DNA of 64,000 bases, taken from contig MNCI01020931.1 of NCBI GenBank assembly GCA_015680685.1, positions 399,704 to 463,703 of the forward strand. The letters are read 5' to 3'. Position numbers and translations under genes: made by a program. The notes below the pieces were generated by a model that was not told the DNA's origin, did no database searches, and saw nothing but the letters and a program-made list of their open reading frames with translations. Source of the stretch: Gnetum montanum (Eukaryota > Streptophyta > Gnetopsida > Gnetales > Gnetaceae). This document shows positions 54,000 to 63,893 of this stretch, piece by piece (position 1 is the stretch's first letter; the number at the start of each line of letters is the position of its first letter).

Positions 54000-54932
54000 C
54001 TCACACATGCCTAGTTGGTATGTAAATAGCTTCCTAAATGTTGATCATGTTCTAGGTTACCATAATATGTTCATCATCATGATCAGGTTCATAAGCTTTG
54101 TGGTAGTAGTAACCCCTTCTATGCTCATGCCTCTTTTGATCCCCTATTCTCTCTTTGTATCTCTTTCTTCCATATTTCTCATCTTTTGAATCAGAATACC
54201 TTGAGTATCAGTCATGCTGAGCATGAGCTCTTCTCTTTTCCCTATCAAAAACTTGGTACTTGTATTTTCTCCTATCATAGTCCTCTAATAATCATGATGA
54301 AGCAAAGGAGGTAGTAGGAGAATAGTGTTGGTTGGTTCTCCTTTCATGACTCTTGTGAGTTTCCTTGTAGGACTTACCAAGATCCCTTAGCCTAGAGTCC
54401 CACTTGTATCTTGAGTTAGTAGCCTCTCCCTTATGTGGCTCTATCAAAGTAGAGTGAAATTGGGCTTTGATAGGTTCTTCTAATCTAATGATAGGTGTCT
54501 TTGATGGCTCCTCATGGTTCTAGTGGAGTTGTTCTGAAATGAACTGATTAGAATCAAGCTCTTCTATGATAATAGATACATTGGCTTGTTTCCCTTTGGC
54601 ATGAACATCCTTGATTTCCATAGCAGCATCTCTTTTTATTTGCTCCCGTATAGGTTCGAGGGTCTAGTTATGTGTTGAGTCACATTATACTCTTCTTAAA
54701 TCTGGTCCAAGTGCAATCCTTTTACAGCAATTTGTAGCATTTTCAATGTTGCATGTTCGGGAGGTAGAACTATGTTGCCTTGCATATCTCTCCACCTAAT
54801 TTATCTATCTTGATAAAATATGAAGGTGAAGTCTAGTGTTTGCATTGACATTCCCTAGTCTTCTTCATTAGCAATTCTATCACTACTCCTTATTTCCTTG
54901 GTAGGTGATAGTTAATCATTATGTGAAGCCAT
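54000..54932 (-). pseudogene. Element E Gag N-terminal region, decayed
   Basis: Putative start MASHND (ATG 54932 on minus). Conserved pieces TLDFTFIFYQDR and RWRDMQGNIVLPPEHATLK match the gag start of A, B and C. The following Arg/Ser/Lys-rich linker (54000-54600) is low complexity with many stops. Confidence 0.7.
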
Positions 54933-55050
54933 GCTATTGTTTCTTGGCGGTTTGTGTTAAGTGTGCTTTTTATTAAGGTTGTAAAGATTATAGTTAGGTT
55001 TTGATACAATGAATTTTGGAAAATTAATTACTTAGTATAACATTGACTTA

Positions 55051-55068
55051 TCCTAGGTAAGAATGCCA
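55051..55068 (-). promoter_or_regulatory. Primer-binding site of element E, decayed
   Basis: Minus TGGCATTCTTACCTAGGA lies one base after the 5' LTR. It retains the tRNA-Asp-type frame with several mismatches. Confidence 0.65.
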
Positions 55069-55069
55069 A

Positions 55070-55900
55070 TGATGAGTGATGGAGTATCCAACAACTAATC
55101 ATATGAGATACAAGTGTTCACACGCAATCCTGGTCAAACTTCACAAATAAGGAAATGTGATTATACCAATAATTAGTTAGCATTCATGATTTTTGTCTCC
55201 CCACATGAGCTAGTAAAATTAGTGCATATGGTTTAACTCACATTGAGGTATATGATATTGATGTTGTTTTGGCCATTAAGCTCCAAGTAAACATGAAGTG
55301 AAAGTAAGGGTTTCTAAATCTAAGTGACAGTAAAACAAATCTAAACTAGCCTATGTGATGAGTAGCTAGTCTTGATCTTTTAGTTACACCTTGGACTTCA
55401 TGCAACAACTACTAGGATTACCAAGTACTACACTACTAGGTGTACCAAGTGATAGTACTACTGGGTTACCAGGTAGTTACACTTATGTGATCGAGATTAG
55501 TCGTACTCATTTTGCTTAACAACATTAAAAGTAAATTGCAATTAATTGTAATCATTAACTATGAAAATAGTAAATAGTAATCTCAATCTTTATCATCGAT
55601 CATGCAATGCATCCAAGTACATCACACTCAAATAAAGATTTCATTCAATTACAAAACATCATAGTACAGTCACACATTGCTAAGTACTAAATTCAAGAAA
55701 ACAAACTAAAAGAGTTCTATTACTAATCTATCAAATCTACTATGGATTCGTGAGTCCAAGTGTTGCTTATATAAGCTTGCACACACCCTGTAATATCGTT
55801 TATATGATAATGTATGCTAAAATATGATAACATATCTACGACATCATAGATACAATATCATCACTATGATATCGTTGACTTAAAATGTTTGGATTTATCA
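55070..55900 (-). repeat. 5' LTR of element E (831 bp)
   Basis: On minus begins TGATAAATCC and ends ACTCCATCACTCATCA. AT-rich GATATCAT-type array at about 55797-55880, TATA box (CTTATATAAGC) at 55766-55775, AATAAAG in R. Matches 41805-42674. Confidence 0.93.
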
Positions 55901-58130
55901 ATGGTGCTGATGATTAAGTCACATTCTAAGATGTTTTATTAAGATTATGATTTTAATTTAATTTGAATTATATGATATAATGTTTAGTTAGAATTATGGA
56001 TTTGATATTGGTTGTGGAAGTTGTATTATGTTTTGCCTATTTTCGGTATAGACCAAACCCTTTTTAGATATTGGCTATGTTACATTTCATTATGCATTTG
56101 TTAGTTTCATCTATTTATGCAACATTGGTGCCCAATGCCTATTGGATGTAACTATAATTGGATTATCATATCTATCTCATGTTGTTTCATTAGATCATAA
56201 TTGACATTCTAATGTTGCAATTATTATTGTTTTAATTTTTTTGCTATTATTTTCATGCCATTGTGATTATTAACTTTGGGCTTGGATAATTAAGTTATGT
56301 CTTATTTTGATAGTATATAGGTTAGGTTAGGCTTAGCCTGGTTAGCAGGATGTTGCAAAATTAGACCAAGATTTTAAATACCCATAACAAAAAATTGAAA
56401 ACCCACAAAAATATTGGTGTACACAACTAATTTTAGAGTATGCACAAAATGTAAGGAGTATCCAAAACCAATTTGAGTAAATATAAATCAAAAATAAAAC
56501 AAGTCTTAGCTTAATCAAGATAATGGGTTTCAAAAATAGGTGAAATTATTAAAATCCAATTCAATTGATCTTAATTCTAGGAAAAAGGAATTTTCTTAAA
56601 ACTCTAAGAAGATTAAGCTAGATCAAAACCCAAATGAAAAATTTCATACAATTAAAGGGTGAGAGTAAAGTGAACATTATCCAATCTAGGAATTGAAGTG
56701 AGAAGGCTACATTTCCATGGTTGAATTACTCCAAGAATCAAACACTCTAATACCAATTTGGTGCAAGCCCCATGCATAATAAGTACCAAATTCCCTTAGA
56801 ACCTAACTTTAATGGATTTAAAAGAGAATAAAACATGAACAAGATAGACCAATTTTTTATTCAATGCCAAAATCAAAATGGAAGTACGACATAATCAAGG
56901 ATCTAGAATAAGACCCAAGATAATTCTCTTTCAATCTCATAATCCTTAAGGAAAATACTCAAGGTGAGCAACTCAATGAGACTCAACAATTAATACAATC
57001 TTCTCCTCTGAAAAGCTTTAAATGTTATGGTAGATAGGGCTTGAACACTATTGAAGCATTTTTGATCTTTATATAGCCTTAAGTGACCATTTTTCTACCT
57101 CTCAAACTTTGTGCTTTTTAAAATTTTAATATTTTATTGAGACTATGAGTGCATACAAGTCACAGTAGATTGCATCTCATAGATTACAATGAGATTATGG
57201 CTCATAACCCTTCATACTAGTAAACCATGTGAATTTCTTATTATTGTTTCTCCCTAGAGTACAACAAGACTATGACAATTAGTAGCTTGCAATTTGTTGA
57301 TTGTGATCAAACCATAGTTTACACTCTTTGATTATGGCCTCCTATTATCGCATTAGTTTCATACTCTATTGTAGAATATCAAACATGATAAATTTTCCCT
57401 CGGGTGGGCCACTGTAGTAGATTGCAATTAGTAGTTGAAGATTGCGGCCTCCTACAACTCATAGTAGCCTTGTACTTGGCTACTTGACCCATATAAACAT
57501 CACAATTGACTCTAAAGAAAATTACACATAATTATTCGACTCCTAAGAACACTAAGGATGCAAAATATGACAAAGAGGTGGGTTGATGTCTTCATCATTA
57601 AGTCATGAAAGGAAGATATGATGATTAGAGAATGTTGAGTATTTATGATAATAATACATATATGACATTGAGCAAGATTATGCTATTTTGGTTTGACAGT
57701 AATGGGATGAGTGGGCTTGTTTATATTATATTGATTATATGATGGTTTTAATGGTTACTTATAGTATGCTTATATGTTGACATGTGTTATGCAAAATGTA
57801 TATCCTTGTGAGATGGCTTCTAACTTCATGGTTCTATCTCTAAGCTATATAAGAAGTATTTATCATATATTTCATACTTAGTAATATAAAATTATTTTAT
57901 TTACAAGTTAAGTTAAGGAAAACTAGAGTTTTGTTGATAAGTAGCCTACAAAGTATAAACTAGGATATATTTAATACTTGAAGAGTTGGTTATTATGTTC
58001 TCCATACTAGTTATATTTGTACATACCCTTTGGTTGATGCTAATGCATTTTGTTAATGATAAGAACTATTAGAAAAATATAACATGTAAGAATGTCAAAA
58101 TTTATTCATTTCAATAATTACTGGATTTAA
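55901..58130. other. Host DNA right of element E; old LTR-like traces
   Basis: Starts with ATGGT (right target copy of E). No gene. On minus, TTGGTATTAGAGTG (56743-56756) resembles an initiator-Met primer-binding site (TGGTATCAGAGC), and GCTATATAAAGATC (about 57075) resembles an LTR TATA box upstream of it, so 56757 to about 57600 may be an old LTR on minus. I could not define its ends. Confidence 0.35.
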
Positions 58131-58720
58131 TATCAATATTTGTGGAAAAATTAATTAATCACACTCGATATTGTAAAATCATTAGAGCCCTCATGTACCT
58201 ACCAAATACAAGATTAGATATCAAGTTTTCTATAAACCAACTTCTTGTTGCAATGCAAAGACCAAATTATCACCATATGAAAGTAGTCTTTTTATGGCCT
58301 AATCTTCAAATTCATTTCTATAAAGATCTTATAGGTTTAGGAAAATGTCAAATGGAGAGGAAATAATATTGATTGTGGTTCCAAAACAAGGGTTTTAATC
58401 CAATTATACGAAAATCCTACAAATTGGTGAAGTAGTAAATAACAAGTTATGTCCTTATCATCCATAGAAGTATAGTGCTATGCCTTATGTAAAATAGTCG
58501 AAGATGTTATGTGGATTAAACAATTTCTTATGGATATTAGGATAATAATACCTAAACTCATTATTATTCATTGTAATAATCAAGCAGTAATCAAGGTCAC
58601 ATAGAATCCAATTTAAAAGTCTTTATGTAATCAACAATTAATATTTAAAAGTCTTTACGAAATCATAAAAAGTCAAAATTTTTATCTTAAGAAAGTGAGT
58701 TGGGATTCTTCAAGTAGGTT
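58131..58720 (+). pseudogene. Ty1/copia RNase H remnant
   Basis: YCKIIRALMYLPNTRLDIKF and SINQLLVAMQRPNYHHMKVV match the well-known Copia segment after the RT (GSLMYLxxTRPDIxFxVxxLSRFM...HW.A.KRVLRYL). Further on, across stops, SLSSIE, EDVMWIKQFLMDI, IIIHCNNQAVIKV and NPI correspond to the end of Copia RNase H (LSSTEAEYxA...CDNxxAIxL). It is an isolated fragment; no Copia integrase or LTR was identified. Confidence 0.8.
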
Positions 58721-59429
58721 AAAGGTTTGGCTAGAGTTCATTTAAAGTAAGTCAAGTACAAGGTGTGCAATTTCTCTAAAAGAAATTACCATTACAACCA
58801 AAAGGTTAACAAGATAAGAATTTACAATAGCAATTTTGAAGATCTAAGAGATCTTCTTTTATTGTACAAATTGAATAAATTTGAGTTTGCTACATTAATA
58901 ATATGATATTTTTCATTTACTTTTCTATAATTTTATTAGATAACTAAAATTTAACACTTTGTACAACTAATAAAAATTAATGAATTCTACCATTTTATAT
59001 TACATATATATGGGCAAAAAACCCAAATTCATACATGCAAATGAATTTACGCATTTGAGAACTTATTGGAGCATATGCTTATGTGAAAATGTGCATAAGT
59101 AGTTGCATATATGCAACTAATAAATTTTTTTTTTCTTTTACTTTATAACCATGGTACTTGCTTATAAAGCCTAATAGGGTTAGTTCATGTGTGCATATAT
59201 TAAAATATAAAGATAAATATTCATCAATTACATAGCATCACATAGTTATAATCAACTACCATAGATAAAGCCATGAAGTTAAGCATATATCAAACCACAT
59301 AAGAATTAATGAGACTCTAGATATATTAGCATATTACAAGATTTGAATACATCACATACAAAAAAAAAACAAGGTCATCTAGAATAGGAATATTAGAATT
59401 TTATCTTTCAAAATCTTTCTCTTAGGAGA
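58721..59429. other. AT-rich DNA, nothing recognised apart from a palindrome
   Basis: No coding family. A perfect 18-base palindrome AGTTGCATATATGCAACT stands at 59101-59118, next to other CATATG/TGCATA-rich sequence (59075-59110). Confidence 0.5.
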
Positions 59430-60000
59430 ATTGAGGACAAGTGGTATGTAGATCATCCTCAATTTCTAAGTAGCTTCATGAGTATCATGCTTATTTTATA
59501 TAGCCTTTATCATTGGTATCAGTTTGTTCAATTTTGTTTTCATATGATCAACAACCCAAAAACAATCGTTAACAAAAGTTACATATAGTTGTAATTTCAC
59601 ATCTTTCCAATTGATCACATGACCTAAATCATAAAGATACTTTTGTAACATAAAAATATGAAACACATCATGAATTTCTTAAAGTTGTAATAAAAAACTA
59701 TTTTGATAAGCCACATCACGAACTCTTTTTAGAATCTTAAAAGGTCCAATAAAATAATGTGCCAACTTACTTTTTCAACCAAATCACATTAATGCCATAA
59801 AAAAAGAGGTCTTTTAAAATATATAATCACATACATTAAAATTTAAAAATCTTGTTACATTTGCATAATTGACATAGCAATCTTGAGTTGCTTTTAATTT
59901 TTCCTTGATGATTTGAGCTAGTTGTATTTCATACATCAAAATATCTATCCTAATTTGTTGTTGATCTTCTAGATAAAGATTTAAATTTGAAACTAATGAA
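59430..60000 (-). pseudogene. Chromovirus-type Ty3/gypsy integrase C-terminus
   Basis: On minus: IDILMYEIQLAQIIKEKLKA, KLAHYFIGPFKILKRV, VAYQNSFLLQL, EIHDVFHIFMLQKYLYD and a final EIEDDLHTTCPQF. This follows the classic order KLxPRYIGPFxILxRVGxVAYxLxLP...HxVFHVSxLRK...EDxLRxRYP of plant chromoviral integrases, a lineage different from elements A-E. Stops and frameshifts throughout. A chromodomain cannot be confirmed. Confidence 0.75.
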
Positions 60001-60364
60001 CTTAGAAGAATGATTTAAAAGAAGACCGTTAATAGCATGTGGTATTACACTATAGGAGAAAAGAAAATCCATTTACATTAAGTCTAATAAGGATATTTAG
60101 CATAAAATCCTACTTATATAAGGATAAAGATAATTACCAAGAGGCTCAATGCTTATCCTTCAAGATAGGGTCCTAGGAGGGTAGTGGATGAGTAAAAGCC
60201 TAATCTCGTTTGAGTCGTTGCACCCAGAATCAAATCCAAGTCTTAGGAATAGAGAAAGAATCACCTTATCCTCACTTTAAGTGGTGGTCTCTATAAAAGC
60301 CTCCTTATATGTTTGTTGAAATTGCAATGCAAATTAAGGTTGGAATTTTTCAAAATCATGTAGA

Positions 60365-60480
60365 ATTTACACTAAGGTGTTAGCCTATTGGTTAGACTCT
60401 TGATTTGGAGGTTCCAAGTTATAGTTTCACTTTAGTGGGTAATGTTAAGTTATAAAGTTCTAATTTAACTATATATATTG
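60365..60480 (+). repeat. Possible tRNA-derived SINE fragment
   Basis: GTTAGCCTATTGGTTAGACT resembles a pol III box A (TRGCNNAGYNGG) and, 18 bases later, GAGGTTCCAAGTT resembles a box B (GGTTCGANTCC). No terminal duplication was identified. Low confidence. Confidence 0.25.
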
Positions 60481-60594
60481 GGGGGTACTTAATTGTTAAA
60501 AATAGAAAGTTTTACATTCTAACACCAAAGAAGAAGAAGAAGAAGACTTATGTGGGACCTCATTTCCTCTTAATATAGGAAGGTCAATTAATCT

Positions 60595-60790
60595 TTGAAG
60601 AGATTAACATATGTGGATGTAGTATTGGAGGATAAGGAACATATCTTTCTTATTTGTCCTTTTGTTAATCTATTGACATTTAAAATGATTTACTTAAGTT
60701 TTTTTTAACTATAATAATCAATTGTGGATTATTTTATTAATGATGTCTTCAAAACATATTAAAACCTTATTAAAAGTATTTTTTTATCCT
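60595..60790 (+). pseudogene. LINE 3' end fragment (first copy)
   Basis: VVLEDKEHIFLICPFVN, then LSFF and QSIVDYFINDVF, matching the end of the longer LINE downstream (KALEDEQHVFLNYHVIDNL ... LFFIEP ... VGHFIESVF). It ends with AAACATATTAAAACCTTATTAAAA, closely like the tail AAACATATTAAAACCTTGTAAAA at 63977-64000. Confidence 0.65.
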
Positions 60791-61572
60791 ATTAACCTTT
60801 TGAAAATCCATTAGGAATAATAAAGCATTTCTAATTCTATATTTATATAGTCTATACTCTTTTGAAACAAAGTTTGATTAAGTAGTACAAATGATTAATC
60901 AGAAATAAGAAGAGGATCATTCTTAGAAATCAATAGGATCTTTTTGCATACATGATCAAAAAGAAGCAAAGAAATTTTGAAGGTCTTTTCAACACAAAAT
61001 GTCTCCATCACTAAAAATCTCTTTTCATGGTATTTGCATTTTTTATAATAATCTTTTTCAGGGGAGGATGATTGATGCTCTAGTCTTACGCAAGCTTCCT
61101 TATAGTTCACTCTAGATGAGGTGATAGATAACATTAAGAGATCAATAATTGGTCAAGTTGTGGATCCCGATGGTTTGTATGTTGAATTGCTTCCATGGAT
61201 AGGAACTCCTATTCATAAAGAAATTTGTCGAAGGTTGAACACAGTGGTTGAGGATGGCTTGGACCCATGATGAAAGATTAACAAGGTAATACTTTTACAT
61301 GAAAAAGGTGACAACAATAATCGAAATAACTATCAAGTGATAGTGGTTTGTGATATCTTTGCTAAGCTATTGGGCACTCTTCTTGAAAAAAGATTAGGCA
61401 TGTGGGTAGAAATTAATAATAAAAGGACAATTTTCTAGGCAGGCCTTAGACAAAACCAATCTAGTATTGATCATTTGGTTACTCTTCGTATTGTATAGAA
61501 ATTGCAAAAAAACCCAACAAAGAAATTTTCATTTGTTTTGTTGATTTTGCAAAAGCATATGACTTAGTGGTC

Positions 61573-61577
61573 TAAAC
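61573..61577. repeat. Probable target site duplication TAAAC (solo LTR in LINE), left copy
   Basis: Right copy 62469-62473 reads TGAAC: four of five bases match. Confidence 0.55.
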
Positions 61578-61948
61578 TGATGAGACATGAAATTGCTCAT
61601 ATTACTAGTGGTTGCGTTAAGGCACCCACGATAAGGCACCCACGTTATATCATGGGTCGCGATATCATAGTCAGCCACAATTTCTATAAATAAGAGGCCG
61701 CTCTCCCTCATTTGTCATCCCAGTTTTAGAGTAGCGAAGCTCTAGCAGTTTGATCCCTCCAGAGTTAGATTTTTTCTCATGTCTACCCGCAGTGTGGTGA
61801 ATGTAATTGTACAGTGTCTTTATTCGAGTGTGCCGTACTTGGACATGCACATGATCGGCAATAAAGATCGAGATTACTTCATCATTGCAGCATTCACTTA
61901 GTTTATTTATTTGTTTTTTTATTTAATGTTATTTATTGCTTTCATAGC

Positions 61949-62003
61949 NNNNNNNNNNNNNNNNNNNNNNNNNNNNNNNNNNNNNNNNNNNNNNNNNNNN
62001 NNN
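61949..62003. other. Assembly gap (55 N)
   Basis: Run of 55 undetermined bases within the solo LTR, just before the TTGGTA...CCAGTGG repeats; probably an assembly problem in tandem sequence. The real gap length is unknown. Confidence 0.98.
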
Positions 62004-62130
62004 TGCTTGGTAGCCTAGTGGTATAGCTAGGATCTACGCTTGGTAACCCAGTGGCGTATTTGGGGTCTATTCTTGGTAATCCCAGTGGCATACCTAGGAT
62101 CTACGCTTGGTAGTCCCAGTGGTAGTCGTG
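62004..62130 (+). repeat. Tandem TTGGTAxCCCAGTGG units in R-U5 of solo LTR
   Basis: Four units of roughly 30-33 bases, each with CTTGGTARYCCxAGTGG and most with a CTAGGATCTACG-like spacer. The same core occurs in the R-U5 of all LTR families in the window. Confidence 0.85.
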
Positions 62131-63893
62131 CACGAGGTCCAAGATGTGTACGGTTGATCAAGGAATTGGTTGCTCATCACACTTAGGCTAGATTAGATTT
62201 TCTTACCCTTTCCCTCATAGCTTAGCTTAGTTAATATTATTTTCCACTGCCATCAGGAGTAGTGTTAGAATTAGAACACATCATACACCTCATCTAGACT
62301 AAACCATATGTGACATATGCAAAACTAGTCTAGGTGGGAAGATAACGAATTGTGACCTAAGGCTAACTATCTAGGTGCCACAACTAGTCCATCTGTGGAG
62401 TTCGACCAGATCGTGCATGCGACGCTCGTTTCGTATGGTTGAGTGTAGGGGTACCTCGCTACTCATCATGAACAAAGTTATAGGAGTGACTTAACTATTT
62501 AGGAATTCTTGCAGAGTTAATAGTAGTAACTCAAAAGTTATATGAGGAAGTCATAATAAAGGTTTAGGATGGTATATTAGAGGATAAATTTCAATTTTAG
62601 AGCAAAATTGGAGTAAAGTAAGGTTGTCCTTTATCTCCAACTCTCTTCAGTCTCTTTATTGATGAATTACAAGATTGGTTATGTAAAGGTGATCAAAAGC
62701 ATGTTATCAAACTAGGATCTCAAACAACACACCTACTTCTATATACAAATGATGTTGCATTAATTTCTACATCTAAATAAGATATGAATAATATCTTACA
62801 AGTGTTAGAAAACTTTGATCTTTCATCAGGTCTAGGTTTGAAGGTTAATATGAAAAACATAAAAATGATGATATGGGGTATTAGAGATATAAATTTTAGT
62901 TTTATTTTGAGATCTACCAAAATAGAAATTATAAACTCCTTTAGATACTTGGGGCTTCATTATGGAAACCACTATAGATGGGATAAATGTGTCAAAGAAA
63001 GAATAGCATGAGGAATTAAAGCTCTATATACAGTTAAAAGAAAATGCAAGGCGTTAGGAATCTAGATGTGGGAAGTTAGGAAATAAATCTTCCAATCTAT
63101 CATTTATCCAACTGTATTGTATGGGTGTCCAGTGTGGGGATCAAATCTCAATGCAAAAAACTAGTAGGCTATTAAAAGGGTGCAACAAATTTTTTAATTA
63201 GATGAATTACAAGTAAAAGCTCAGACACCTTATTCCATGTTTCTTTTGGAGTGTGATTTGCTTCCCCTAGAAGCTTAAGCTCTATATCAATTTATTGCTT
63301 ATACTTAAAAACTCTTAGAATTAGAGCATCCAAAGTTTTCTAAAAAAGTCTTTGAAAGTACAAGAGAATAAGGCTAGTATTTTCAAGGAATACAATGGCT
63401 CAAAACTTGGAATATTTCAATGGAGGTGATGCAAAATAGTCCTAAACATATTTGGGAATTAGTAAAACATCAGGTATTGGCAAGGTTGTGGTCAAATACT
63501 GAAGGAACAAAAAAATTCTACTTAGAGCATATTAAAGGTAAATCTTTAGATTCACCAGTCTAGTATCTTATGGCTAATATCTGGATTCGAGCTCATAGTT
63601 TTATCAACAAGCTCCATTTGAGTTTACATCATCCAGGGATTGAAAGTGGAAAATGGATTTACATGCCAAGTAAAAAGTTCACATGTCGATTATGTGGATC
63701 TAAAGCCCTTGAGGATGAGCAACATGTTTTTCTTAATTATCATGTGATAGATAATTTGAGGCAAAAATACAATATTACTACTAGTAATTTCTATGATTTG
63801 TTTTTTATAGAACCTATGGTGGTTGGCCACTTTATTGAGTCAGTTTTTGTTCTTCATGACATGAATGTACTAGTAGATCCTTTGGGTCTGTAG

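Larger units (their letters stand above)
41805..55900 (-). mobile_element. Element E: Athila-like Ty3/gypsy element with ORF-X, carrying a nested solo LTR
   Basis: Read on minus: 5' LTR 55070-55900, primer-binding site, gag, protease, RT-RNaseH, integrase, 3' noncoding region, promoter-like module, ORF-X, polypurine tract, 3' LTR 41805-42674. ATGGT on both sides (41800-41804, 55901-55905) shows one insertion. Without the nested solo LTR and its target copy (1,098 bp) the element is about 13.0 kb, close to element C. All frames are broken. Confidence 0.93.
61578..62468 (+). mobile_element. Solo LTR of the A family inside the LINE (contains assembly gap)
   Basis: Begins TGATGAGACATG and ends CCTCGCTACTCATCA. 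TATA box TTCTATAAATAAGAGG (61682-61697) as in element A, a few decayed GATATCAT motifs upstream of it, a double TAAGGCACCCACG unit, AATAAAGATCGAG at 61860, and in U5 four ACGCTTGGTAACCCAGTGGCG-type units (62004-62130). LINE reading resumes directly after it. Confidence 0.88.
60880..63893 (+). pseudogene. LINE (non-LTR retrotransposon) reverse transcriptase ORF2 remnant, split by a solo LTR
   Basis: Before the solo LTR: DEVIDNIKRSIIGQVVDPDG, KGDNNNRNNYQVI, LEKRLGMWVEINNKRTIF, AGLRQNQSSIDHLVTLRIV, KKFSFVLLILQKHM. After it (62474 on): KVIGV, GCPLSPTLF-like sequence, SQTTHLLLYANDVALIST (YxDD read as YAND), LEKL-type LGLKVNMKNIKMMIWG, FRYLGLHYGN, IIYPTVLYGCPVWG, and a C-terminal KKFTCRLCGSKALEDEQHVF Cys-His motif; stop at 63891. 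This is the ordinary LINE RT plus C-terminal knuckle order. No endonuclease domain was identified. Stops throughout. Confidence 0.85.

Noticed and set aside
60895-61134. 79-residue minus-strand ORF
   Set aside because: Antisense of the LINE RT lead-in region, which reads sensibly on plus.
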